From assembly GCF_051912845.1 (NCBI RefSeq), contig NZ_JBNCBU010000003.1, positions 152,883 to 216,882 on the forward strand: a stretch of DNA of 64,000 bases. Reading direction: 5' to 3'. The notes below the pieces were generated by a model. It was not told the origin of the DNA, searched no databases, and saw only the letters and a list, made by a program, of their open reading frames with translations. The translations under genes and the position numbers were made by a program. This DNA is from Tsuneonella sediminis (GTDB taxonomy: Bacteria > Pseudomonadota > Alphaproteobacteria > Sphingomonadales > Sphingomonadaceae). Below are positions 1-7,145 of this stretch, one piece after another. Position 1 is the stretch's first letter, and every line of letters starts with the position of its first letter.

Positions 1-1099
1 CGTCACCCAGGAAGACGTGTTCCAGGCGATCGAGCCGGTGCTTGCAGGCGTGTTCGAGGAATTCTCGGGCGGGAAGAGCGTGACCCCCGCAGGCAGCTTC
101 CCGCGCATTCCCTACCGCGAAGCCATGCTCAAGTACGGCACCGACAAGCCGGACCTGCGCAACCCGCTGATCATCTCCGATGTTTCCGGCCACTTCGAAA
201 AATCGGGCTTCGGCCTGTTCGAGAAGATAGTCGGTACCGGCGGTGTGGTTCGCGCGATTCCCGCGCCTTCGACCCATGAAAAGAGCCGCAAGTTCTTTGA
301 CGAGATGAACGACTGGGCGCGCCGCGAAGGCTTCGCGGGTCTCGGCTATGTCACCCGCAAGGCCGGCGAATTCGGCGGCCCGATTGCCAAGAACCACGGC
401 ACCGAGGGCATGGAGAAGCTCTTTGCCGAGCTGGGCCTGGGCGAGAACGACGGATTGTTCTTCGCCGCCGGCAAGGAAAAGGACGCCGTCCGCCTCGCCG
501 GTGCTGCCCGCACCCGCGTCGGCGAGGAACTCGGCCTGATCCCGGAAGACCGCTTCGAGTTCTGCTGGATAGTCGACTTCCCGATGTTCGAATACGACGA
601 GGACGCCAAGAAGGTCGATTTCAGCCACAACCCCTTTTCGATGCCGCAGGGCGAGATGGAGGCGCTGGAGACGAAGGATCCGCTCGACGTGCTCGCCTGG
701 CAATACGACATCGTCTGCAACGGGTACGAGCTGTCCTCGGGCGCGATCCGGAACCATCGCCCGGACATCATGTACAAGGCCTTCGAGATCGCCGGCTACA
801 GCCGGGAAGATGTCGACGCGAACTTCTCGGGCATGATCGAGGCGTTCAAGCTCGGCGCGCCGCCGCACGGAGGCTCGGCCCCGGGCATCGATCGCATCGT
901 CATGCTGCTCGCCGACGAGCCCAACATCCGCGAGGTCATCGCCTTCCCGCTGAACCAGCGCGCGCAGGACCTGATGATGGGCGCTCCGAGCCAGGTGTCG
1001 CCGCGCCAGCTGCGCGATGTTCACATCCGGTTGATGGAGCAGCCGAAGACCGATGCGCGGCCCAACCCGGACGCGCTCGTCGCTCCAAAGGCAGGCTAG
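1..1099 (+). CDS. aspS: Aspartyl-tRNA synthetase, C-terminal part (5' end outside window)
   Basis: Class II aspartyl-tRNA synthetase, which charges tRNA-Asp (or tRNA-Asp and tRNA-Asn) in the cytoplasm. The reading frame is open from base 2, so the gene enters from the left edge and only about 365 C-terminal residues are present of a family length near 590-600. Visible landmarks are the bacterial GAD insertion domain in the first half (IVGTGGVVRAIPAP, then LGLGENDGLFFAAGK), the motif 2-side catalytic segment (FCWIVDFPMFEYDE, HNPFSMP) and the class II motif 3 near the end (GAPPHGGSAPGIDRIVMLLAD, shown here as GSAPGIDRIVMLL with its essential Arg). The tail LRDVHIRL is typical of bacterial AspS. 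The gene is convergent with the CsgG-like gene downstream and separated from it by a GC-rich hairpin. Identification is secure; only the N-terminus is missing. Confidence 0.95.
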   Translation, partial: VTQEDVFQAIEPVLAGVFEEFSGGKSVTPAGSFPRIPYREAMLKYGTDKPDLRNPLIISDVSGHFEKSGFGLFEKIVGTGGVVRAIPAPSTHEKSRKFFDEMNDWARREGFAGLGYVTRKAGEFGGPIAKNHGTEGMEKLFAELGLGENDGLFFAAGKEKDAVRLAGAARTRVGEELGLIPEDRFEFCWIVDFPMFEYDEDAKKVDFSHNPFSMPQGEMEALETKDPLDVLAWQYDIVCNGYELSSGAIRNHRPDIMYKAFEIAGYSREDVDANFSGMIEAFKLGAPPHGGSAPGIDRIVMLLADEPNIREVIAFPLNQRAQDLMMGAPSQVSPRQLRDVHIRLMEQPKTDARPNPDALVAPKAG

Positions 1100-1105
1100 G
1101 GCTTG

Positions 1106-1128
1106 GCGGCGGCCGGTCGGACCGCCGC
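1106..1128. terminator. Convergent hairpin between aspS and csgG-like gene
   Basis: A perfect 7-bp GC stem (GCGGCGG at 1106-1112, CCGCCGC at 1122-1128) with a 9-nt loop fills most of the 42-bp gap between two convergent genes. There is no T-tract on either side, so termination is inferred from position and stem strength only. Confidence 0.4.
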
Positions 1129-1141
1129 ACAGAGGGATCGC

Positions 1142-1909
1142 TCAGTTGGCTTTCGGCGCGGCCGCGGATGCGTCGTCCGGCAGTCCGCCCAGCCGTGTGA
1201 CGAGCTTGGTAAAGGCGTCGAGATAGGCCAGCACGATGACCTGGCCAATCTCGGTGTTCTGGTAGCCGGTGCCGCCCGCTGCGCCGAACCCGCCCCACCA
1301 ACCGCCACCCGCTCCTCCGCCGAAGCCGATGTCGGACTTGCGCGCGTATCCTTCGACCAGCGCCTCTTCGACGGTGGTCCGCGCATTCACGATCGAAAGC
1401 GTGACGTTCGCTTCCTTCTTCTTGACGTTGAGACCGCCTGCAATACCGCCGAGGAACCTGCGGCCGAGCAACCCGCCCGCCAGCGCGCCGATACCCCCGC
1501 CGCCACTGTTCGAGTTGCTCGTCACGATGTCTGGCTGGAGGAAGTAATCCGCCGCCTTCACCTGTCCCTTGCCGATGTTCGAGTTGTCCTGCAGCTCGCC
1601 GTTGTCGGCCAGCGCCCGCTCCATCGCGCGGTTCTGCAGGCTGCGTCCGCGATTGACGAGAGTGAAGCAACCCGACTGCTGCACGAACACGCGTAGAATG
1701 GCTTCCGGGCTTCCCAGGCTGAGTTCCCGCCACCACTGGGTGTCCGGTTCGACGATCGCCACGGTGCCCAGGCTTTGCGTGCAGCGCGGAATGTCCGCCG
1801 TGCCCTTTGCCTGGGCCTTGCGCCCGGATGATTCGTCGTTGGCGTGCGCTGCACCGGAGACGAGCAGGCCCAGCGCCGCCGCGGCGCCGAATACCGACCT
1901 TGCAATCAT
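1142..1909 (-). CDS. CsgG/HfaB-family secreted protein
   Basis: A 255-residue protein resembling the CsgG/HfaB family (curli or holdfast secretion pores and related periplasmic proteins). It starts with a signal peptide (about residues 1-23, hydrophobic FGAAAALGLLVSGAAHA, an AxA signal peptidase I site rather than a lipobox). The CsgG-like core follows: VAIVEP, a segment on recovering activity from a cofactor-like repeat (AILRVFVQQSGCFTLVNRG), GKGQVKAADYFLQPDIV, then a Gly-rich patch (about 155-175) and the strand KKEANVTLSIVNARTTVEEALVEGYARKSDIGFG. A second Gly/Trp-rich stretch (about 210-225) is low complexity. Canonical CsgG is a lipoprotein; this one lacks a lipobox Cys, so it may be a soluble periplasmic member rather than a pore. 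It is a single transcription unit divergent from acpP. The exact role is unknown. Confidence 0.7.
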   Translation of the reverse strand: MIARSVFGAAAALGLLVSGAAHANDESSGRKAQAKGTADIPRCTQSLGTVAIVEPDTQWWRELSLGSPEAILRVFVQQSGCFTLVNRGRSLQNRAMERALADNGELQDNSNIGKGQVKAADYFLQPDIVTSNSNSGGGGIGALAGGLLGRRFLGGIAGGLNVKKKEANVTLSIVNARTTVEEALVEGYARKSDIGFGGGAGGGWWGGFGAAGGTGYQNTEIGQVIVLAYLDAFTKLVTRLGGLPDDASAAAPKAN

Positions 1910-2111
1910 GGGTACCCCCTAGAGTTCGACCAGAAAGCCTCGCTGTTGCGATTGGCGGACCATCGACCCTCGCCCTCCTTACCCCCGAATACGGCATGAA
2001 TCCATCCGGGGAACGAGGGCGGTGCCCGCGCCTTGCGGCACTTGCACAGTCTTGCTGCGTTCATTAGGGCGACAGGCAATTCGAAAACCCCAGTCTATAG
2101 AGGGAACACTC

Positions 2112-2348
2112 ATGAGCGATACCGCCGACCGCGTGCAGAAGATCGTCGTCGAACATCTCGGCGTCGAGGCCGACAAGGTCACACAGGACGCGAGCTTTAT
2201 CGATGATCTCGGCGCGGACAGCCTCGACATCGTCGAGCTGGTCATGGCGTTCGAAGAAGAATTCGGCGTCGAGATCCCGGACGATGCGGCCGAGAAGATC
2301 GCTACCGTCGGCGATGCGACCCGGTATATCGAAGAGCACAAGGGCTGA
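2112..2348 (+). CDS. acpP: Acyl carrier protein
   Basis: Acyl carrier protein of type II fatty acid synthesis, carrying acyl chains as thioesters on a 4'-phosphopantetheine arm in the cytoplasm. At 78 residues it has the usual family length. The attachment site is Ser37 in GADSLDIVEL, followed by the acidic helix II/III surface (EEEFGVEIPDD) that docks with partner enzymes. The ATG at 2112 is preceded by AGGGA at a normal distance, which decides the start over an upstream in-frame ATG. It is followed 134 bp later by fabF, the standard acpP-fabF order. Confidence 0.97.
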   Translation: MSDTADRVQKIVVEHLGVEADKVTQDASFIDDLGADSLDIVELVMAFEEEFGVEIPDDAAEKIATVGDATRYIEEHKG

Positions 2349-2402
2349 TTGCCCATCCCGCCGCGCTCGCTTGACCGGATTGGGCGGGGCGACGGGGCCT
2401 TG

Positions 2403-2419
2403 TCGCGGCACTGCCGCGA
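2403..2419 (+). other. Small hairpin between acpP and fabF
   Basis: TCGCGG (2403-2408) and CCGCGA (2414-2419) form a perfect 6-bp stem with a 5-nt loop in the acpP-fabF gap. Such hairpins often stop some transcription or protect the abundant acpP message; no T-run follows, so the function is open. A 10-bp palindrome CCGTATACGG (2465-2474) also sits just before the fabF ribosome-binding site. Confidence 0.3.
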
Positions 2420-2482
2420 TGGGATTGGTGGCAGGCTCGGCCCTTCGCGGGGTCCGGGCCTGTTCCGTATACGGAGAGAAAC

Positions 2483-3742
2483 ATGCGTCGAGTGGTCGTA
2501 ACCGGACTGGGCCTCGTCACCCCGCTGGGAGCGGACGTTGAAACGACATGGACGAACCTTGTCGCGGGCAAGAGCGGAATCGGCCCGATCACCCGCTTCG
2601 ACGTGTCGGACCAGAAGGCCAAGATCGCGGGCGAAGTGAAGCCCGCCGATCATCCCTGGGGCTTCGACCCGAACAAGCGCGTCGATCACAAGGTCCAGCG
2701 CCAGGTCGATCCGTTCATCGTCTATGCGATCGACGCGGCAGGCCAGGCGATCGAGGACGCTGGCCTCGAGAACATGACCGACGAGCAGAAGGAGCGCGCG
2801 GGCGTTTCGATCGGCTCGGGCATCGGGGGCCTTCCGGGAATCGAAAGCGAATCGCTGGTCCTCGCCGAAAAGGGTCCGGGCCGTGTCAGCCCGCACTTTG
2901 TCCACGGACGCCTGATCAACCTCACCAGCGGACAGGTTTCCATCAAGTACGGCCTCATGGGACCCAATCACTCGGTCGTCACCGCGTGCAGCACCGGCGC
3001 CCATTCGATCGGTGACGCCGCGCGCATGATCAAGGACGGCGATGCCGACGTCATGCTCGCAGGCGGGGCGGAAAGCACGATCAACCCGATCGGCATCGCT
3101 GGTTTCGCGCAGGCCAAGGCGCTCAACATGAGCATGAACGACCAGCCCGAAAAGGCGAGCCGCCCGTACGACAAGGGCCGCGACGGTTTCGTCATGGGCG
3201 AGGGCGCAGGCGTCATGGTGCTCGAGGAATACGAGCACGCCAAGGCCCGCGGCGCGAAGATCTACGCCGAAGTTGTCGGTTATGGCCTTTCGGGCGACGC
3301 CTATCACGTCACGGCTCCGCACCCCGAAGGCAAGGGGGCCGAGCTGGCCATGAAGATGGCGCTGCGCAAGGCGGACATGCAGCCGGGCGACATCGACTAC
3401 GTCAACGCCCACGGCACCTCGACAATGGCTGACACGATCGAGCTTGCGGCGGCCAAACGCGTGCTCGGCGACGACCTTTCCGGTGCGTCCATGTCCTCTA
3501 CCAAGAGCGCCATCGGGCACTTGCTCGGTGGAGCCGGCGCGGTCGAGGCGATCTTCTGCGTGCTGGCGATCCGCGACCAGATCGTGCCGCCAACGCTCAA
3601 TCTCGACGATCCCGACGAAGGGACCGAGGGCGTCGACCTCGTGCCGCATCACGCCAGGAAGCGCGAGGTCAAGGCCGCGCTGTCGAACAGCTTCGGCTTC
3701 GGCGGCACCAATGCGAGCGTGATCTTCAAGAAGGTAGACTGA
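2483..3742 (+). CDS. fabF: Beta-ketoacyl-ACP synthase II
   Basis: KAS II, which elongates acyl-ACP by decarboxylative condensation with malonyl-ACP in the cytoplasm. The 419-residue length is standard. The Cys-His-His triad is visible: nucleophile Cys in VVTACSTGAHSIG (about residue 170), His in NAHGTSTMADT (about 310) and His with its adjacent Lys in STKSAIGHLLGGAGA (about 346). The C-terminal glycine-rich loop SNSFGFGGTNAS is intact. The ATG at 2483 is preceded by GGAGAG. The gene follows acpP and is followed after one base by mltG, so it belongs to the same transcription unit. Confidence 0.97.
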   Translation: MRRVVVTGLGLVTPLGADVETTWTNLVAGKSGIGPITRFDVSDQKAKIAGEVKPADHPWGFDPNKRVDHKVQRQVDPFIVYAIDAAGQAIEDAGLENMTDEQKERAGVSIGSGIGGLPGIESESLVLAEKGPGRVSPHFVHGRLINLTSGQVSIKYGLMGPNHSVVTACSTGAHSIGDAARMIKDGDADVMLAGGAESTINPIGIAGFAQAKALNMSMNDQPEKASRPYDKGRDGFVMGEGAGVMVLEEYEHAKARGAKIYAEVVGYGLSGDAYHVTAPHPEGKGAELAMKMALRKADMQPGDIDYVNAHGTSTMADTIELAAAKRVLGDDLSGASMSSTKSAIGHLLGGAGAVEAIFCVLAIRDQIVPPTLNLDDPDEGTEGVDLVPHHARKREVKAALSNSFGFGGTNASVIFKKVD

Positions 3743-3743
3743 G

Positions 3744-4706
3744 GTGAAGCGCCTTCTCGTCGTCGCCGCGCTCGTCGGCGCGTTGGCGTTCGCGTGGTTT
3801 GCATTCGGCTGGTACGGGACTAGCAGCGTCGAGGAGGAAGCCGCCTTCACCGTGCCCGAGGGCGCGACGCTGACCAGTGTTGCGCGCAAGCTGGAGGACG
3901 AGGGCCTGATCGGCTCGGCCGACAACTTCCTGCTCCGCGCCAAAATCCTCGGCAGCGGCGATCCTGTCCAGCGCGGCGAGTTCGCGCTGCCGGCCGGCGC
4001 CAGCCCGGCTTCGATACTCGACACCCTACAGCATGGCCAGGCGATCCGCCGCTTTGTGACGGTCCCCGAAGGGATGCCCTCGATCATGGTCTACGAGCGG
4101 CTGATGGCCGAGCCGTTGCTGACCGGCCCCGTCCCCGTGCCGGAAGAAGGATCGGTCCTTCCCGATACCTACGATTTCGAGCGCGGAGACGCCCGCACCA
4201 AGGTACTGGCCCGGATGCAGGCGGCGATGAAGACCTATCTCGCCGAAGCCTGGGCGAAGCGCAAACCGGGCATCGCGGTGTCGACCCCTCAGGAAGCGGT
4301 GGTCCTCGCCTCCATCGTCGAGAAGGAAACCGGCGTCGCCAGCGAACGGCGCATGGTCGCGGGGCTTTATTCCAACCGGGTGAAACAGGGCATGCCGCTT
4401 CAGGCCGATCCCACGATCATCTACCCGATCACCAGGGGCAAGCCGCTGGGCAGGCGGATCCGCCAGTCCGAAATCGCCGCGGTGAACGGGTACAACACCT
4501 ATACCATGAGCGGGCTGCCGAACGGGCCGATAACCAATCCCGGGCGCGAATCGATCGCGGCAGTGCTCGATCCGGCGAAGACCGATGCCCTTTACATGGT
4601 GGCCGACGGGAAGGGCGGGCACGTCTTCTCGACGACCCTTTCCGAGCACAACGAGAACGTTCGCAAGTGGTTCGCCATCCGGCGCGCGCGCGGGGAGCTT
4701 GATTGA
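3744..4706 (+). CDS. mltG: Endolytic murein transglycosylase MltG
   Basis: MltG (YceG) cleaves nascent glycan strands at the inner membrane, setting glycan length. The 320-residue protein starts with a single N-terminal membrane anchor (about residues 3-25), then a LysM-like domain (EEAAFTVPEGATLTSVARKLEDEGLI) and the YceG catalytic domain. The catalytic Glu lies in VVLASIVEKETG (about residue 193) and the conserved NTY and GLPNGPITNPG segments are present (YNTYTMSGLPNGPI). The GTG start at 3744 is one base after the fabF stop and leaves a full-length family match. The acpP-fabF-mltG order is common in alphaproteobacteria, linking lipid and wall synthesis. Confidence 0.93.
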   Translation: MKRLLVVAALVGALAFAWFAFGWYGTSSVEEEAAFTVPEGATLTSVARKLEDEGLIGSADNFLLRAKILGSGDPVQRGEFALPAGASPASILDTLQHGQAIRRFVTVPEGMPSIMVYERLMAEPLLTGPVPVPEEGSVLPDTYDFERGDARTKVLARMQAAMKTYLAEAWAKRKPGIAVSTPQEAVVLASIVEKETGVASERRMVAGLYSNRVKQGMPLQADPTIIYPITRGKPLGRRIRQSEIAAVNGYNTYTMSGLPNGPITNPGRESIAAVLDPAKTDALYMVADGKGGHVFSTTLSEHNENVRKWFAIRRARGELD

Positions 4707-5239
4707 ACCCTGAAGGCGATCTCGCCCCGCTGATCGTCACCGCCGAACTGCCCGAGGCGCTCCAGTCGCGCGCCGACCAGCTGCGTGCCGCGCATTTTCC
4801 CCCCGAGCGCAATCATCTGAAGGCGCACGTCACTCTCTTCCACGCCTTGCCGCCGATGGTGGAGGGCGAATTGCGAGACGCGCTCGCGGTGGAGGCGCGG
4901 GCGGCGCCGGTGCGGGCCCGGCTGGAGGGGGTGATGAACCTCGGCAGAGGAACCGCGCTGCGCCTGTGCAGCCCCGGGATGCTCGAATTGCGTGAGCGGA
5001 TTGCAGACCGGTTGCACGGCCTGCTCACCCCGCAGGACCAGCAGGCGCCGCGGCTCCACGTGACAATCCAGAACAAGGTCGCACCCTCGGTCGCAAAGGC
5101 CCTTCAAGCTGCTCTCGCGCGGACGCTGGAGCCGCGCGACTTCACCTTCGCCGGCCTTGCGCTCCATCGCTATCGCGGCGGACCCTGGGAAACCGTGCAT
5201 CGCTGGCCGTTTCGCGGTAATCCTCGCCGCAGCGATTGA
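4703..5239 (+). CDS. 2'-5' RNA ligase / LigT-like phosphoesterase family protein
   Basis: A 178-residue 2H phosphoesterase-superfamily protein similar to ThpR/LigT, which open or form 2',5'-type phosphodiester or cyclic phosphate bonds in RNA. Both HxT-type motifs are visible: HVTLFHAL (about residues 41-48) and LHVTIQNKV (about 118-126), as expected of a paired 2H active site. The proposed start is TTG at 4703, overlapping the mltG stop by 4 bp; no ATG or GTG lies nearby that would keep the first strand (APLIVTAELPE). The physiological substrate of this family is poorly known; the operon position after mltG suggests cotranscription, not function. Confidence 0.75.
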   Translation: MNPEGDLAPLIVTAELPEALQSRADQLRAAHFPPERNHLKAHVTLFHALPPMVEGELRDALAVEARAAPVRARLEGVMNLGRGTALRLCSPGMLELRERIADRLHGLLTPQDQQAPRLHVTIQNKVAPSVAKALQAALARTLEPRDFTFAGLALHRYRGGPWETVHRWPFRGNPRRSD

Positions 5240-5253
5240 ACGGGAGCGTCCGC

Positions 5254-5928
5254 ATGCAGCCGAGCGAACTGCTGTTCCACCTGGCCGCAGCGCTGCTGAT
5301 CGGATCGGCGCTTGTGCGCACTGTGCGCGCAGTTCGCATTCTTGCGATGGCGGCCGGGCTCGCCACGATGAGCTGGAGCCTGGTCGTGGGCAATCAGGGA
5401 AGCGTGCTGGCTTGGTCTGCCGCGTTCGTGGCCGTCAATGCCGCGCAGGCCATGTTGTCGGCTCGGCGGTTGCGCCGTGGCGACATGCGGGCCGAGGAAC
5501 GCGCGCTGATCGAGGATATCCTGAGGGTCGACGAGCCGGCGCGCCAGCGGCGGCTGGTGGGACTGCTTTCGTGGCGCGACGCCGGCCCCGGCGAAGTTCT
5601 GATCCGGCAGGGCCAGGAGCACCCGCCGCTGATCTACGTCGCCTCGGGCGCAGCGGGTATCGAACTCGACGGCCGGCTGGTCGGGGTTGCGGGGGCGGGC
5701 GATTTCCTCGGCGACATGAGCGTCGCGACGGGGGAACCAGCGTCGACAGCGGCAGTGGTGACCAACGCCATGCGGATTGCCATCGTCGACAAGGACGCTC
5801 TGGCGCAGTTGGCGGAAGTCGCACCAGAGATCGGGGCGGCGTTCGACAGCGCGCTCAATCGCGCGCTCGCTGCCAAGATCCGCCGGATGAACGAAGCTGC
5901 AGCGGGCAACGTCAGGCCCTCTTCGTGA
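5254..5928 (+). CDS. Popeye-like membrane protein with cyclic-nucleotide-binding-type domain
   Basis: A 224-residue protein with about three hydrophobic segments in its first 75 residues (LLFHLAAALLIGSALV, ILAMAAGLATMSWSL, VLAWSAAFVAVNAAQAML) and then a cyclic-nucleotide-binding fold (about 115-205). That order, three membrane helices then a cNMP fold, is the Popeye-domain arrangement. In the phosphate-binding cassette the usual Gly-Glu and Arg are replaced: the segment reads GDMSVATGEPASTA, so Glu is Asp and the ribose-phosphate-binding Arg is Ala. Binding of a cyclic nucleotide is therefore doubtful. ATG 5254 has GGAG seven bases upstream and is preferred to TTG 5236, which would overlap the previous stop. 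It is the last gene of the acpP-fabF-mltG unit. Confidence 0.65.
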   Translation: MQPSELLFHLAAALLIGSALVRTVRAVRILAMAAGLATMSWSLVVGNQGSVLAWSAAFVAVNAAQAMLSARRLRRGDMRAEERALIEDILRVDEPARQRRLVGLLSWRDAGPGEVLIRQGQEHPPLIYVASGAAGIELDGRLVGVAGAGDFLGDMSVATGEPASTAAVVTNAMRIAIVDKDALAQLAEVAPEIGAAFDSALNRALAAKIRRMNEAAAGNVRPSS

Positions 5929-6015
5929 CGTGCATTTGCCCGGTTGACCCGATGAAACCCCGGCCCTAAATGCGCCGCCTGCCCGGCGCTCCCCAAGCGC
6001 GGGGCCTGCCCCTGG

Positions 6016-6092
6016 GGCGGAGTAGCTCAGCCGGTTAGAGCAGCGGAATCATAATCCGCGTGTCGGGGGTTCGAGTCCCTCCTCCGCTACCA
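6016..6092 (+). tRNA. tRNA-Met (anticodon CAT)
   Basis: A complete 77-nt cloverleaf with encoded CCA. The acceptor stem is GGCGGAG (6016-6022) with CTCCGCT, including a G-U first pair. The D arm is GCTC...GAGC, and the anticodon stem GCGGA/TCCGC carries loop ATCATAA with CAT at 6050-6052. The T arm contains GGTTCGAGTCC. Initiator tRNA is unlikely because position 1-72 is paired and the anticodon stem lacks three G-C pairs. Elongator Met is the best call; the lysidine-modified Ile tRNA also has CAT but usually a different acceptor. Confidence 0.93.
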
Positions 6093-6131
6093 TGATTACC
6101 GATCAGCGAACTGTCAGCGCGATGCGAGGCT

Positions 6132-6596
6132 TCACGATGCTGGCGCGGCTTTGAGCGCTTTAGCCAGTTCATCGAGCGCCAAAGGCCAGTTTTCCGCGTG
6201 AGCATCGCGCGATTGCCTCGACACAAAGCCCGAATGCGTCAGCCTGAGCATCGTCGCGTTGCCCTCGGGTTCGAGCACAATCCGCAAGACCGTCTCGGCA
6301 CCGCCGGTGCCCGCGTCGGTGCCATTCCCGGTCAGCCAGGTGGTTTCGATCAAGCGGTCCGGGTCGAGTCGCAGGAAGCGCCCGTAATGTGGGTGACGAC
6401 CCCACTCGTCACGATTGTAGAAGAACCACGCCCGGCCCTCCCGGGGTTCCATCGACAAGGTGCCCCGTTGCGCGAACCAGAGATCGAAGTCGGTCGTCCA
6501 CGCTGCGTAGAGGGATGCCGCGCCCGCAGCGAACATACGCTCCGCTGTTGCAGATAGACAGGACGATCCCAACGCTGGCAGGGGAATGGGCGGCAT
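6132..6596 (-). CDS. SRPBCC/AHSA1-like domain protein
   Basis: A 154-residue single-domain protein that looks like the START/SRPBCC fold of the AHSA1 group. Visible features are an N-terminal helix around ERMFAAGAASLYAAWT, the strand block YGRFLRLDPDRLIETTWLTGNGT, then ETVLRIVLEPEGNATMLRLTHSGFVSRQ and a C-terminal amphipathic helix (NWPLALDELAKALKA). These are the typical helix-grip elements; members bind small hydrophobic ligands or act as co-chaperones and toxin-like regulators, so no specific job can be given. It ends 39 bp after the tRNA gene on the opposite strand. The start may be internal (ATG near 6537) because the first 20 residues are not family-like. Confidence 0.7.
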   Translation of the reverse strand: MPPIPLPALGSSCLSATAERMFAAGAASLYAAWTTDFDLWFAQRGTLSMEPREGRAWFFYNRDEWGRHPHYGRFLRLDPDRLIETTWLTGNGTDAGTGGAETVLRIVLEPEGNATMLRLTHSGFVSRQSRDAHAENWPLALDELAKALKAAPAS

Positions 6597-6712
6597 CCGG
6601 GAACTCTATCCAGATCTGAATGCGACGCTACCCTGCAGCCGAGGTCCTGCCCGCATCTTCGTTGACCGGCCGGTTCAGCCAAGGCCGTTCAGCTCCCCGC
6701 AGTCGTCCCCGG

Positions 6713-7144
6713 TCAATACAGATGCACCGACGAGGGTAGTTTCGGCACCTCGCGACCCGCCAGCTTCGCTTCGACCGCGTGGAGCGCAGAGCGCAGGCTG
6801 CGTTCCACGATGGGCTTGTGCAGACACCCCACCGCGACCGGGCGCCCACTTTCCCCAGGACAGTTGCCAGTGGCGAAAAGCACCGGGATACCCCGTTCGC
6901 GCAATTCACGCGCCACCCGCAATCCGCTTTCGCCCATTGCAAGCTGGATATCGACCAGGGCGAGATCCGGCGGGCTCGTCTCGACTACCTCGATCGCCGA
7001 CGCGAGGTCGTCGGCATTCCCGACGGGTAGATATCCCGCTTCCTCGAGCATGAACTCGAGTTCCATGGCAACGAGGGCCTCGTCCTCGACAATCAGGACA
7101 CGAAGCCCGCTGGGCCCGGCTTCTCGTGGCGGCGTCGTCCCCAT
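6713..7144 (-). CDS. Single-domain response regulator
   Basis: A 143-residue protein made of one receiver domain with no output domain. The acidic pair is Glu20-Asp21 (VLIVEDEALV), the phosphoacceptor is Asp65 (LALVDIQLAMGESG), and the later Lys is in CLHKPI. A start at 7144 lies one base past the stop of the sensor kinase upstream, so the pair is almost certainly cotranscribed and phosphorylation by that kinase is the natural inference. Stand-alone receivers of this type act by protein-protein contact or as phosphate sinks. A short tail (about 20 residues) after the receiver has no recognisable domain. Confidence 0.9.
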   Translation of the reverse strand: MGTTPPREAGPSGLRVLIVEDEALVAMELEFMLEEAGYLPVGNADDLASAIEVVETSPPDLALVDIQLAMGESGLRVARELRERGIPVLFATGNCPGESGRPVAVGCLHKPIVERSLRSALHAVEAKLAGREVPKLPSSVHLY

Positions 7145-7145
7145 G

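Noticed and set aside
1979..4087. 702-residue open frame on the minus strand opposite acpP, fabF and mltG
   Set aside because: It is a shadow of three secure plus-strand genes in GC-rich DNA; composition is Arg-rich and no domain is visible.
6016..6092. Reading the CAT tRNA as initiator or Ile2
   Set aside because: No unpaired 1-72 and no three G-C pairs as in initiator; acceptor does not look like the usual Ile2, so elongator Met is favoured.
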